Positions 21,330 to 31,167 of a DNA stretch of 36,153 bases are shown piece by piece. Source of the DNA: Gamarada debralockiae (lineage: Eukaryota > Ascomycota > Leotiomycetes > Helotiales > Hyphodiscaceae); NCBI GenBank assembly GCA_002803225.1, contig NXFV01001055.1, positions 1 to 36,153 on the forward strand, given 5' to 3'. The position numbers and the translations under genes were made by a program. The notes under the pieces are model-generated. The model was not told where the DNA came from. It worked only from the letters and a program-made list of their open reading frames with translations, and did not search any database. Numbering within the stretch: the first letter of the stretch is position 1; every line of letters begins with the position of its first letter.

Positions 21330-22152
21330 TGCCAAGGAAATAGCATGGATTTCAAAGCCTACCCCATTTTTGATCCGACAAACTGATACAGTAATGAATC
21401 GCCGAGTTTAGAGAAAAAGTTTGACACTCTGTCGCCTTCTGAACATCAGCGATGTGATTTCGCCGTCGCTGTTAATCAGGATAACATAGAAAGACAGTTC
21501 ATTCTCCGAAATGCGAACAGTGGAGCTTTTGGGAATGATACCGAAGATTTCATGGTTGTGAAGACTTCTTCAGGCCGGCCAGATCCCCCACTCCATCCCG
21601 ATCTCGGAAGCCCTGTGGGCTTTCGCACGAAAAAAGACAACAGGTGTTGGTATGGGAAAGAGAGGCGTAAGGCGTTGAAGGGCCGCAATCGATAAATGGC
21701 CAATTCCACCCTGTAGTTGGTTTCATGCCAGGTTGGGGCCGGCTGTGGCTGGCTGTGGCTTTGGTGGTGGTGGCCAAATTTCGCTTGCTGACCTTGAAGT
21801 TTCAGACAGCCATCACTATCTCCGGCTGCTCCCCGGTTTGCTTGCCTTTCACCGCCACGCAGAAATAAAATCTTACGCCACCCGCCCGATTTCATTTGGA
21901 TCTCCAGGTTCTCCCCGAAAGTCTTCCTCCCCTCCTCGCTGAACGATACCTTGGGTCCATGGCATACTTTTATCCCACTCCAAAGAGCTCTCTAGGGTTT
22001 CTCCGCAATAATAGCCTGTCCGACTACAGTCCACTGCGAAGTGCATGGTGGACAGGGCCCTGATTCTAACCCGGTCCCTCTTCTGTCACACTTCGATCCG
22101 ATTATTTACTCGGTGTATGTCTGTCAAGTTACAATGGGTCAAGACACACAAC

Positions 22153-22173
22153 CCCCGCACAAGAGGTATAAAG
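22153..22173 (+). promoter_or_regulatory. CreA-type site plus TATA box of the sugar transporter
   Basis: CCCCGC (22153) lies 9 bases before TATAAAG (22167), which is 140 bases before the start codon. A carbon-repression site next to the TATA box fits a sugar permease promoter. Confidence 0.4.
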
Positions 22174-22306
22174 TCTTCATCCCAGGCGCAATCGAAGACC
22201 TCAGAAAGCCAGCTGTCATATTTACTTGTTTCTAAATTGAACTTATATCTGCTTATTGGTTTGGTAAAATTGCTCTCGATTCCAATTCGGTTATTTGCGC
22301 GTTACA

Positions 22307-23906
22307 ATGATGTTTGGCCATATCAAAGGTGTAGGTCATGACCTGGCGGGTGTCTTGCCAAAAGATGATATCTCGTGGTATAAAAAACCTCACCTTCTTC
22401 GCCTAAACTTCTCCATCCTTTGTCTCGTCGCGTTCTCCTCAGCCAATGGCTACGACGGATCAATGATGAATGGTCTCCAGGCTCTCCTCCAATGGCAAGA
22501 GTTCATGAATCATCCCACGGGTGCTTGGTTGGGATTCATCAACGCGATTCAATCACTCGGTGCTCTTGTTCTCCTCCCGGCGGTGGCTTGGTGCAATAAT
22601 GCAATTGGCAGGAAGAAGACAATCGCCATAGGTTATTTCTGGTTGCTTCTCGGCGTTGGTCTCCAGACTGGGGCTACAAACCATGTCATGTTTGTTCTTG
22701 GTCGTCTGTTCCTGGGTGGCGCAACAGCATTCTATTCTGCTTCAGCGCCGCTGCTCATCACGGAGACCGCTTATCCAACCCATCGTGGTATTTTGACTGC
22801 ATTGTACAACACGGGTTGGTATGTTGGTAAGTGCACAGAATTTCAACTCAGGAAGCTAGGTAAAGGAAACTGACAAGGCACGGCTGTAGGGTCCTCAATC
22901 GCCGCGTGGGCAACGTACGGTACTCGTGATTATGATAACTCCTGGGCCTGGCGCACCCCTTCTATCCTCCAATTGTTGATTCCAGTTCTGGCGCTTCCAG
23001 GTTTCCTCTTAGCACCGGAGTCGCCGCGCTGGCTTTGCCCAATGGACCGTTCCACAGAAGCGCGCGCTTTTCTTGTGTACTATCACGCCGGTAATGACGA
23101 AAGTTTGCCACTTGTCCAGTTTGAACTCGAGGAGATCGATGGAACTCTTCGACTAGAGCGCGAGTTGAGCGTAGAGACTAGCTACATGGACATGATGCGG
23201 ACCAAAGGCAACCGCCATCGTACATTTATCTCAGTAACTATGGGAATATTCTCTCAATGGAGCGGCAACGGCATCGTCTCATACTATCTCGCTCCCGTTC
23301 TTACCACGATTGGTGTAACCGGTGTAACGGATCAAACTCTCATCTCGGGACTCCTTCAGATCTGGAATCTCATAATCGCTGTGGTTGGGGCATTTAGCGT
23401 CGATCGTTTGGGCCGGCGGCCTCTGTTCATTACGTCTTGCCTTGGCATGCTCACTTGCTATATTGTGATTACTGGGCTGGCAGCAAGCTTTGCCAAGACC
23501 CATGTATCTTCAATTGGAATAGTAGTGATCCCGTTCTTGTACATATACTTTGGCTTCTACGACATCGCACTCACACCCCTCCTCTTCGGCTATGTCTGTG
23601 AGATATGGCCGTACACCCTGAGAGCAAGGTGTGGCAGTGACTCAGGTTGTTACCCAACTTGCCGTTTTCTTCAACATTTTCGTCAATCCTATTGCCCTTG
23701 AAGCAATTGCGTGGAAATACTACCTGGTCTATGTGGTAATTCTTGTTGTTATCACCTTAACCATCTATTTCCTGTATCCCGAAACAAATGGGCATAGCTT
23801 GGAGGAGATGGTTGCTGTCTTTGATGGAAAAGCTGCGGCTACCAACTTCAGCATCAAGATCGATAAGACCGAGGGAGAGGGGGAGCAACAAGTTGAGAAA
23901 GTGTGA
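22307..23906 (+). pseudogene. MFS sugar transporter (lactose permease/hexose type) with a frameshift
   Basis: Exons 22307-22826 and 22890-23906 are separated by a 63-nt intron (GTAAGT, CTGAC branch, TAG). The expected product is about 512 aa with 12 helices. Sugar-porter signatures are present: NGYDGSMMNG in helix 1, IGRKKT after helix 2, PESPRWL after helix 6, FSQWSGNGIVSYY in helix 7, DRLGRRP, and PETNGHSLEEM at the C-terminus. These place it with fungal lactose permease-like proton symporters. At about 23628 (YTLRAR, then VAVTQVVTQ) the frame changes. Two bases appear lost where RG-VAVTQ is expected, so the last 92 residues (helices 11-12) are out of frame, and the uncorrected frame stops at 23701. 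No splice motif explains it. It is either a young pseudogene or an assembly error. The Zn2Cys6 gene next door faces it. Confidence 0.85.
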
Positions 23907-24300
23907 AATGATACCTAGACATATAAGCATCTCGAGTACATTGGGAGGTCTTTCCCGGTTTCCTGGGGACTGGTTTTGGAATCTTTTGTAGATCTTGAGT
24001 ATGTTCCATCAGCCGAAAGATAAAACACCTCTTCGCAATCTGTGTACACTACATGAGGTGAATCAAAGTAGTGACATATTCAACGTGGGTTTTAAGATGG
24101 ATGATAATTTAGCCCATTTGACACTGCACATTCCCGGGTACCGCATAGGCATTCTGTGGCTTTCAATACCCTCATCTTCCACTAAGGTGACAAATCTCGG
24201 CAATCACACCGCCGCAGTATCCTTCCTAGTTTAAAATATAGCGAGCTTAATACCGCATGCGCCTTGTAATGGAAGTCTAATATCTCTAGGAAGTTTGCAC
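23907..24300. other. Short intergenic between convergent genes
   Basis: This holds the 3' regions of the sugar transporter and the regulator. No gene is seen. Confidence 0.6.
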
Positions 24301-26353
24301 CTACTTATCCCCACTGAGCTGCTCCAGAATATCCATCAAGATGCACCGAAGTGCCCGTACGTCCGAAGCCTCCATCTCCCAGAACATGCACCCGGCAATA
24401 GTCATCTCAACCGCCTCTCTCCATGTGTCAGAAACGTGAACTTTGCCACTCCTAACGGCGGCCAGTAGCAGAAAGCTCATTGAAACGCATTCCCGAATCT
24501 GATACCAAGTCCCGTGATGTCTGTGCCGTCGGATTCCCCGGAGGGTGTGCTTGAGACATGTTTCGATATGTTTTTGAACATATGGTCTCAGACTTTCTTG
24601 GATTGAGCAGTCCAGAGGATGATGTAGTGCAAGATAGAGAAATGGGCGGTATACTCTCTCTGTAAAGCCTAGCAAGCGGCCATGGAGGTAGAAAGTCAGC
24701 TCGTCTGAGCGGGCACGATCAGCAAAATCGTCAGCCGAGCGCCCAACTTGTGGCAGATGGTTGGCCCTAAGAAGTGATTAGTTCGGAAGTTCCATTTAAC
24801 CAGCTTGTGAAAGATGATATACCATTGTGTGAGTTGTAATTCAATTTCTGTGGCAATCCTAATCAACCGCTCCAGGGGAACTGACAACCACCACGTTTCA
24901 TCATGTTGATAAAAGCAGCTCATCAGGCGATTTGCTATTCGCCGCACTGCGAGCTCTGAAAGGTAGAAGTTCCAGCTCTTCTCTAGAACTGCGCGATCCT
25001 GTTCGCCCTGAGACTGCGGAGAATTTGCTGGTGGCAAAGGGAAGATTTCTCCATAATTGAGTGTTGCCAAGCCTGAAGGCGGTAGATCAATTTCCATTCG
25101 AAACTCCCTAGAAAATCAAAGGTGTCAAGAAACAAGTTTCAATTGTAGACTTGATGCAGAACTGACCACTCTGACTTTAGACAAGACCAGTAGAGGCTTC
25201 GCACAAGGCTGCAAGCAGCATCTGCAGTCTGGCTTGACTGGGCCTTTAAGTACATCTGAAGAGTTTTGGAAGCATTGTTGAAAGACGACCAAGCTCGGAG
25301 AGGCCGTAATGAGAACATTTCATAAATGCCAGAGTAAAAATGGCATTATGTGGCGGCAATTGAGTTACCAAGAAGACCGATCCTTTTCCTACATGCAATA
25401 TAGTAGGTCTCGGCACCAACATAGTCCACGGCGTCAGATACACTACTGATCGGGGTAGGCCCAAGAACCTGGCAAGGCTTGATAAAATCTTGAGTGAACT
25501 CTGAGCAGATGCTGCCGAGAGCACATACAATGAGCTATGGAGAAGATTAGTGCTGTAAATATCATCAAGGGAGCAGACGAACCATGAGGCAAGATCGCTC
25601 GTCCCATCCAAAACCATGCTCCATCACTTCCCTCGCTATATCAACCAAATCATGCTCTTCTAGAATTGGATTCTTAATATGAACATGGGAGAGAAACTTG
25701 CGGACTAGCCTTAGCGCATCATCTTCGTGAATCAACCGTCGAGATCCAGCCAATTGAGTCGCATTACCATTCAACGACAGCGATAAGCAAGGCTTTTCCT
25801 CGAGCTTTTCTGTAACTTCAGATTGAAATACAAGTAGCTCTGGCCCTGAGACAGGGTACTTCTTCTCAAAGACAGGCCACTGAAGAAGAGTCTCGCACAT
25901 TCCGAATGTTTGACATGCAAGGTCGACTGGCTCGGACAGGATGGCGATGTGTTCGAGCGAAATTTTAGCGGAGGATCTGCAGGGGTCACCTGCATAAGGT
26001 GAAGTGTAGGGTAGATCTAGTGAGGCGTTTGAGTTGGGGGTTTGGGCAATAGCAGCTTGACCTGGCGAATAGAACAATGGGCCAGGAGTGCTGAGGGAGT
26101 TCCTTTCGTTTTGTGTCTCGACAAGCTGTACGAGGTAGTCAAGGCGTTCGAGGACTGCCTGATTCGTGACATCGAATGGCGATTGGTCTAAATTACTGGC
26201 CTTGTACAGGCATTTGACCCGAAGTTTCACGCATGATTCACAACTGGGTCTGCTGTTATCGCATTTTGTCTTTTTCGAGCGACATAACTCGCACGCTGTA
26301 AGTGCTCTCTTCCGGACCGATGCGTTGGCCGATCTTGGGTCATTGCGTTCCAT
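24301..26353 (-). pseudogene. Zn2Cys6 transcription factor with a premature stop
   Basis: Exons 26353-25583, 25534-25167, 25107-24823 and 24766-24301 join in phase and would give 629 aa. The Zn2Cys6 cluster is complete, with Cys at 21, 24, 31, 38, 41 and 48 (ACELCRSKKTKC and CESCVKLRVKC), and is preceded by a basic arm. A short linker and coiled-coil-like region follow (LERLDYLVQLVETQ). The middle homology part contains SCLMLIVCALGSI and AETYYIACRKRIGLLGNS, then SGIYEMFSLRPLRAWSSF. At 25348-25346 a TAA occurs at codon 320, where relatives usually have Gln (CAA), a single C-to-T change. The downstream exons still read as a normal regulator. The truncated product would keep DNA binding but lose the regulatory half. 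Its position facing a sugar permease suggests it controlled that gene. Confidence 0.85.
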
Positions 26354-26907
26354 TGGGTATTCGTCGTGGTGCAGAAAGACGTTAACAAAAGACTGGTTGA
26401 TTGAATGACAAATCCGTAGAAGTAACGGATGGAAAGGGAAGAAAAGAGGGCATTTTAGCGGAGAGCGTTGGAAAAGACGACTGCGGGGTAATATTGCGGG
26501 GTGGTGTCGGATCCGGGAGTGCTGGGGCTCCGGCCCTTTAACTTTTCTATAGCGATAGTATTTTAATTCAAACATGTAATACTAGGGCTTAAGCCTACCT
26601 TATGGCTTCTGCTTTGAATTATAACTTATAATCCAATAGTGTGTGTGTTCTCACGGTTTATGTCTATCATTTAGAATTTCGAAAAGTACAGGGTCAAGAC
26701 GGCTAATTTTAAGGGTGCCTTCAGGGGCTTATCGCTAAACGGAGAAGCGGTGGTTTCTTCAATGCGTCCCATGTACTTCGTAGGAAACAGCTAATGAAAA
26801 GTTCAATGAAGGAATATTGTGGAAAGTTTGATCATATCAATGTCAATCACCCAAACCGGATGGTTAGTGTTAAAGTAGAGTTTTTTCATTATCAATCGAT
26901 CCAAACA
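26354..26907. other. Intergenic between regulator and LRR gene
   Basis: No gene is seen. GGGGCTTATCGCTAAACG at 26724 resembles one arm of the small foldback at 33914. Confidence 0.5.
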
Positions 26908-29199
26908 TCATTGCTTTTCCAGAACTTCAGCCATCGTAGCATCCTCAACAATCAATTTCCAAGTGGGATCACCCTCCTCCCAGACCGCGTCCACCGGCAG
27001 ACCAAGTCGCTTGTCTCGAGTTCGATACATGGAGTCAATCTTTCTGACATCAGAGGTGTTTCGCAAGAATCGGAAGTCCTCGCTATTCAAAAACTCGTCG
27101 TAGTCCTTGTGATACGGATAGTATTTAGCCTGATTCTTAGCCAATTGCTTTCGGACCTCAAGAGAGCAAGATTTGGGAGCAGGAACGCCATCATAAACCT
27201 CCGTCCTTCCCGAACCGATGTTCTTGAGATCGGCGATGTGGACACGATTCATGTCGAGGAATACCAACTCGGAACGGCCTACTGCAGATCTGATTTCTTC
27301 GAATCCGGCGTCTGTCACGACGGTGCGACCAACATTCAACCAACGCAGGGATGGCGACATGATGAGGGATTTCAGAGCTTCGACGCTAGTGTCATCGAAG
27401 TAGTTGAATTTCTGTACATGGGCTTTTGTGGTTTGTGAAGCTCCGATGTCTAGAGTGTGCAGAGCATGGCCTCCGTCAGCAACTGCGGACGCAAAGTATG
27501 ACAATCCTTTGCTAGTAAGACCACTGGAAGCACAAGCGAGTCGTTTGAGTGTCTTGTTCTTCGCTAATCCAGAGGCAAGGAGAAGCATTCCAGCATCTCC
27601 GGTGGGGTTTGTCGATAGGAAGAGACTTTCTAGAGAGCAGTTTGGATCTGCCAAATATTTGCCAATGCTGGCACAGGCGCTCTGACCGATTCCGTTGGCG
27701 TTCAAATAAAGGTTCCGAAGAGCTGACGGATGATCAGTGATTGAATCAATGAAGCCACGGGTACCCTCGTCGCCAAGTTCAGTGGTCTCGAGGTCTAAGG
27801 TACGAAGATTGGGTGTTCGAAGAACAAGTTCTGCAAGTAAGGCGCTACAGTTGGGACCAAAAGGATTTCTCTTGAACCAAATGTTGGTGATAGTAGAAGA
27901 GGTAGTCATTTGTGGAACGAGAAGTGAGAGTCCGTGCAGTGTGATATGGCAACCTGCGAGATACCAGGTCTCCATACGATTGGGGTGGTTTTGAATAAAC
28001 TCTGCCACCCGTTTAGCACCGGTAGTAGAGATGACGTTATTTCCCAAGAGGAAATGGCGAATTTGATGGTTTGACTCCAGAGACTCCATCAACTGTCCGA
28101 TATGTGTTGGTCCTACAACCTTTTTGCAAAGGTCAAGACGACCATCTTCATAAACCAGCCCTCGAGTGAATTCAAGTAGCGGAACGTTTCCGGTGAATTG
28201 TTCATGCTTTTTGAGGAATCCAAAATTGGGTTTGAAGTCGTCGCAGCTGGCATTTGCGAATGGCTCATTCTGGGTCAGGAATCTAAAGATAGGTGCAAAA
28301 TCTTCAGTCTTGCCAATTGCAACGGGCATCGGAATTGCAGCTGGTCCCTTGAGGTCTACAGGATCGACTTCTTGGCCGGCCCAGGGCCCTTGGATCTTCA
28401 GCATTTTAGCCTGACTCTTGGGTTTCACTTGAGAGGCAATACGGGCTTTCTGTTTATCACGGACGATGGATTTGGCGAGAGTGGTGAGACGCTCATACTG
28501 GATGATAGCCGCAATTTCCGTCATCTCTGGATACAGTACTTTGGAGAGTTGAATAGCCAGTGGTCGCTGTGATTTATTTCGGCGTCGAGGAAGAGCTTGG
28601 ATGGCTTCTTCCTTGCTGAAATCGCCCTGCGCGAGGGATCGGAGAGTGGAGATATGCTCATCCATAGTCCGAGTGGTAGGTCGGAAGTCGTCAAGAGACG
28701 ATACAGAGTCACTCAATGAACGATCTGAAAGAGCACCCGGAGACGATGGCGGGGACCACTGTGGCGCCGTGGTGTCTTCGCCCATGATGAAATTGGATGG
28801 CACTTCCATGACCTGAATCTGTGAATGAGTTTGGGGGATTTGGTGTGATCGAGATGGCTCTTTGGCAAGGTTGAAGTTGTCAGTGAAGCCGATGCAGTGA
28901 TCAAGGTCGGTAATTGGTAGCAGTCGTGGACGGAGTGAATGCGATGCTTGAGACTTAGTAATTGCACACAGGGAAAGACGTGAAGGCGAGAAAGTGGATG
29001 AGCTGGTGGATGAGCTGGTGGATGAGCTGGTGGATGAGCTGGTGGATGAGCTGGTGAAACTGAATGTTTTGATAATTCGGGATTCGAGGTGTGTCATCCT
29101 AGAGAGTCGAGTCATCGTCCCAGCCTCAGCCAGGTGTGGCGGTGTTTGGTGGCTGTGTTCGTGTTTCTTCCAGTTTGAAAAAGATGAGAAGTTGTACAT
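26908..29199 (-). CDS. Leucine-rich-repeat (RNI-like) protein
   Basis: A single intact exon encodes 763 aa from ATG 29199. An alternative start at 28809 (MEVPSNFIMGED) gives 633 aa and may be the true one, because the first 130 residues are low complexity. The N-terminal part has a Ser/Pro-rich segment (SPPSSPGALSDRSLSDSVSS). About residues 375-645 hold RNI-type LRRs of about 28 residues: IRHFLLGNNVIS, LRTLDLETTELGDEG, LRNLYLNANGIGQSA, LESLFLSTNPTGDAG, LKRLACASSGLTSKG and LRWLNVGRTVVTDAG. Such solenoids bind proteins, and no enzyme domain is present. A conserved charged C-terminal tail (PYHKDYDEFLNSEDFRFLR) follows. It is divergent from the aldo/keto reductase with a short shared promoter. 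The function is unknown. Confidence 0.85.
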   Translation of the reverse strand: MYNFSSFSNWKKHEHSHQTPPHLAEAGTMTRLSRMTHLESRIIKTFSFTSSSTSSSTSSSTSSSTSSSTFSPSRLSLCAITKSQASHSLRPRLLPITDLDHCIGFTDNFNLAKEPSRSHQIPQTHSQIQVMEVPSNFIMGEDTTAPQWSPPSSPGALSDRSLSDSVSSLDDFRPTTRTMDEHISTLRSLAQGDFSKEEAIQALPRRRNKSQRPLAIQLSKVLYPEMTEIAAIIQYERLTTLAKSIVRDKQKARIASQVKPKSQAKMLKIQGPWAGQEVDPVDLKGPAAIPMPVAIGKTEDFAPIFRFLTQNEPFANASCDDFKPNFGFLKKHEQFTGNVPLLEFTRGLVYEDGRLDLCKKVVGPTHIGQLMESLESNHQIRHFLLGNNVISTTGAKRVAEFIQNHPNRMETWYLAGCHITLHGLSLLVPQMTTSSTITNIWFKRNPFGPNCSALLAELVLRTPNLRTLDLETTELGDEGTRGFIDSITDHPSALRNLYLNANGIGQSACASIGKYLADPNCSLESLFLSTNPTGDAGMLLLASGLAKNKTLKRLACASSGLTSKGLSYFASAVADGGHALHTLDIGASQTTKAHVQKFNYFDDTSVEALKSLIMSPSLRWLNVGRTVVTDAGFEEIRSAVGRSELVFLDMNRVHIADLKNIGSGRTEVYDGVPAPKSCSLEVRKQLAKNQAKYYPYHKDYDEFLNSEDFRFLRNTSDVRKIDSMYRTRDKRLGLPVDAVWEEGDPTWKLIVEDATMAEVLEKQ
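28994..29056. repeat. 12-bp tandem repeat, 5.25 perfect copies
   Basis: On the + strand the unit is GTGGATGAGCTG. On the minus strand it codes for Ser-Ser-Thr-Ser repeats near residues 49-69 of the longer LRR reading. The length keeps the frame, so copy-number change would not break the gene. If translation starts at 28809 it lies in the leader. Confidence 0.9.
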
Positions 29200-29545
29200 G
29201 AGACCGGTGCAGATTCTTTTTCAAGAGCTCAGTTTGGTCTTCAATGCTGGCTGAATTTGGATTCATTCGCCTAATTCCAGCAATTCCCTGTTCGGCGTTG
29301 CGAGAGCCTTCGAAAATCCGAAGACTCATACAGGCGTCACCTCGACAACACTGTTTAAAATACTCTTTCGAACAAAACAAAACTCTCTTCTGAGGGCAGT
29401 GCAAGTCGCACAGAGTTTAGTTGATTTTGGAACTTTGATACTGGTTTTTTTCTGTAGATATCAACTCCTCAACGAACTGTGTTCTTCGCTGGTGACGGGT
29501 GGGGCTTCTTGGACAATTCATTCACTTCCACCTAGGTCATTGAAG

Positions 29546-30421
29546 ATGCCGCCCGTCCATCTGATCCCACCCGTAGGCCTAGGGACCTTCCGACTCGGAG
29601 GTGAAGCTGTTCAGCAAGCCGTTCGAGAAGCTATTCGTATTGGGTACCGCCACATCGATACAGCCGCTATCTATCGAAACGAGAAGGACATCGGCCTCGT
29701 ATTGCAAGAAACATACAAAGAACCTTCAAATACCCTAACACGTTCAAACCTCTGGATCACATCCAAACTGTCACCCTACGACATGAAGAAACCACGGGAA
29801 TCGCTCCTTAAATCACTTCGCTCTCTCCAAACCGACTACTTGGACCTCTATCTCATTCACTGGCCTGCTGTGGCGAGGAAAGCGGCATCTAGCCCTGAGA
29901 ATAAAAGGCTGAGAATTGAAGCATGGAATATGCTCAATGAAGCAAAGCGTGAGGGCTTGGTGCGCCATATTGGAGTTTCCAATTTTACTCGGCAGCATAT
30001 TCAAGAATTGATGGATGAGACAGAATATGGTATCCAAGGCGCATTTGTTCAGATGGAGATTCATCCTTGGTACTGGAGAGATGCTTTGGAGATTCAAGCA
30101 CAGTTTGCGGAGCAAGACATTACTATGGTTGGGTATGCGCTGCTTGCCGAAGGGAGACTCTTGGGAGAAAGCTGCCCAGAGATTTTGGGCAAGACTGCAG
30201 AGAGACTGTGCTGGTCCAAAGTACAAGCGGTTTTGGCATGGGCTTTGAGTAAGAAATGTGGAGTTCTGGTGAGATCTGAGAAGGTGAATCATCTACGGGA
30301 GAATCTACAGACGCCTTCATTGGTCGATGTTTTGACATCGGAGGATCTCGCTGCCATCGATGCGATCTCCTCCCCAGGGGAAGAAGAAAAGCTTTGTTGG
30401 GATCCTCGGCTTGTCAAGTAA
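29546..30421 (+). CDS. Aldo/keto reductase
   Basis: An intact single exon encodes 291 aa from MPPVHLIPPVGLGTFRLGG. The catalytic tetrad is complete: Asp38 and Tyr43 in HIDTAAIY, Lys74 in ITSKLS, and His105 in YLIHWP. The GVSNF strand is present, and the C-terminal cofactor loop reads VLVRSEKVNHLRENL, where classical members have a PKS motif, so coenzyme binding may differ. The enzyme family reduces carbonyls with NADPH in the cytosol on a (beta/alpha)8 barrel, and the substrate cannot be told. The length is slightly short for the family (310-330 aa). An in-frame extension upstream to 29399 lacks an ATG. It shares a divergent promoter with the LRR gene. Confidence 0.9.
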   Translation: MPPVHLIPPVGLGTFRLGGEAVQQAVREAIRIGYRHIDTAAIYRNEKDIGLVLQETYKEPSNTLTRSNLWITSKLSPYDMKKPRESLLKSLRSLQTDYLDLYLIHWPAVARKAASSPENKRLRIEAWNMLNEAKREGLVRHIGVSNFTRQHIQELMDETEYGIQGAFVQMEIHPWYWRDALEIQAQFAEQDITMVGYALLAEGRLLGESCPEILGKTAERLCWSKVQAVLAWALSKKCGVLVRSEKVNHLRENLQTPSLVDVLTSEDLAAIDAISSPGEEEKLCWDPRLVK

Positions 30422-31167
30422 TCCCCAGAAATCAAATTATCCATCAACAGCGCCAACAATGCCTAGCAAATGTGGTGGCATTTGCCGCCGTTCTAACGGT
30501 AGATAATAATAACATTTATATACATAAATCTTCCTTAAACAAATGCTTTCTAAAGGTTACGCACGCAATATATACTTTAAACGATATAGAATAGATTCAC
30601 TTCCGTAGCCTAGATGCGGGTATTCTCTTCATCTTGTTAGTTATCTCTCCTTTGCACGACTTAGCACGTAACGGACCTACTTGCACTTTTTATCTCTTTA
30701 TAGTGTTCTAGTAGAAGAAGGTATACGAAAGAGCAAAGATCAACGAGAAGGCGCGAGGGCAGATTCTCCTTAGAAAAGGCCAGGTTGCGAGAAGAATCTA
30801 CCTTGAGAACGATGTATTTTTAGGGGTTTCTTGGTTGGGTTCCGTAGGAGCCGACTTGGCCCCCTTGAACATAGTCATGTAGAGTTGACAACTTTGCACG
30901 GTAGAACCGAATAGTAAGCAAATTATGATTGGTCACTAGGAGGGAGAGCAAGAACGAGACTGAGCAGCCTGAGCAGAGGGTGAGGCGAGGGTGATTAGTG
31001 CCTAAGCAGAGCGGCGATGCTGATTAACCGCATCCGAGGCGGATATCTAGAAATGTCGTCTGAGATTACCTAATTTATAGTGCGCGCGTATCCTGTAGAA
31101 TGGGCAGGTTTACAGAAGATGGTTCAATTCTCCATTTTTAATGAAAACCTCCGGCTAAAGCTATATG
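30422..31167. other. AT-rich intergenic with a possible transposase tail
   Basis: A + frame at 30715-30882 reads KKVYERAKINEKARGQILLR, then QVARRIYLEND, and ends at TAG 30880 after two TAG codons at 30709 and 30712. Basic Lys/Arg/Glu-rich tails like this end many fungal pogo/Fot1 transposases. The evidence is thin. Otherwise I see nothing. Confidence 0.3.

Larger units (their letters stand above)
20642..22306. other. Divergent promoter region between two MFS genes
   Basis: No gene is seen. ORFs on both strands at 21476-21942 are low-complexity shadows of each other. CreA-like sites are listed separately. Confidence 0.5.

Noticed and set aside
21476..21942. Overlapping ORFs on both strands
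   Set aside because: They mirror each other in low-complexity promoter DNA, and neither has domain content.
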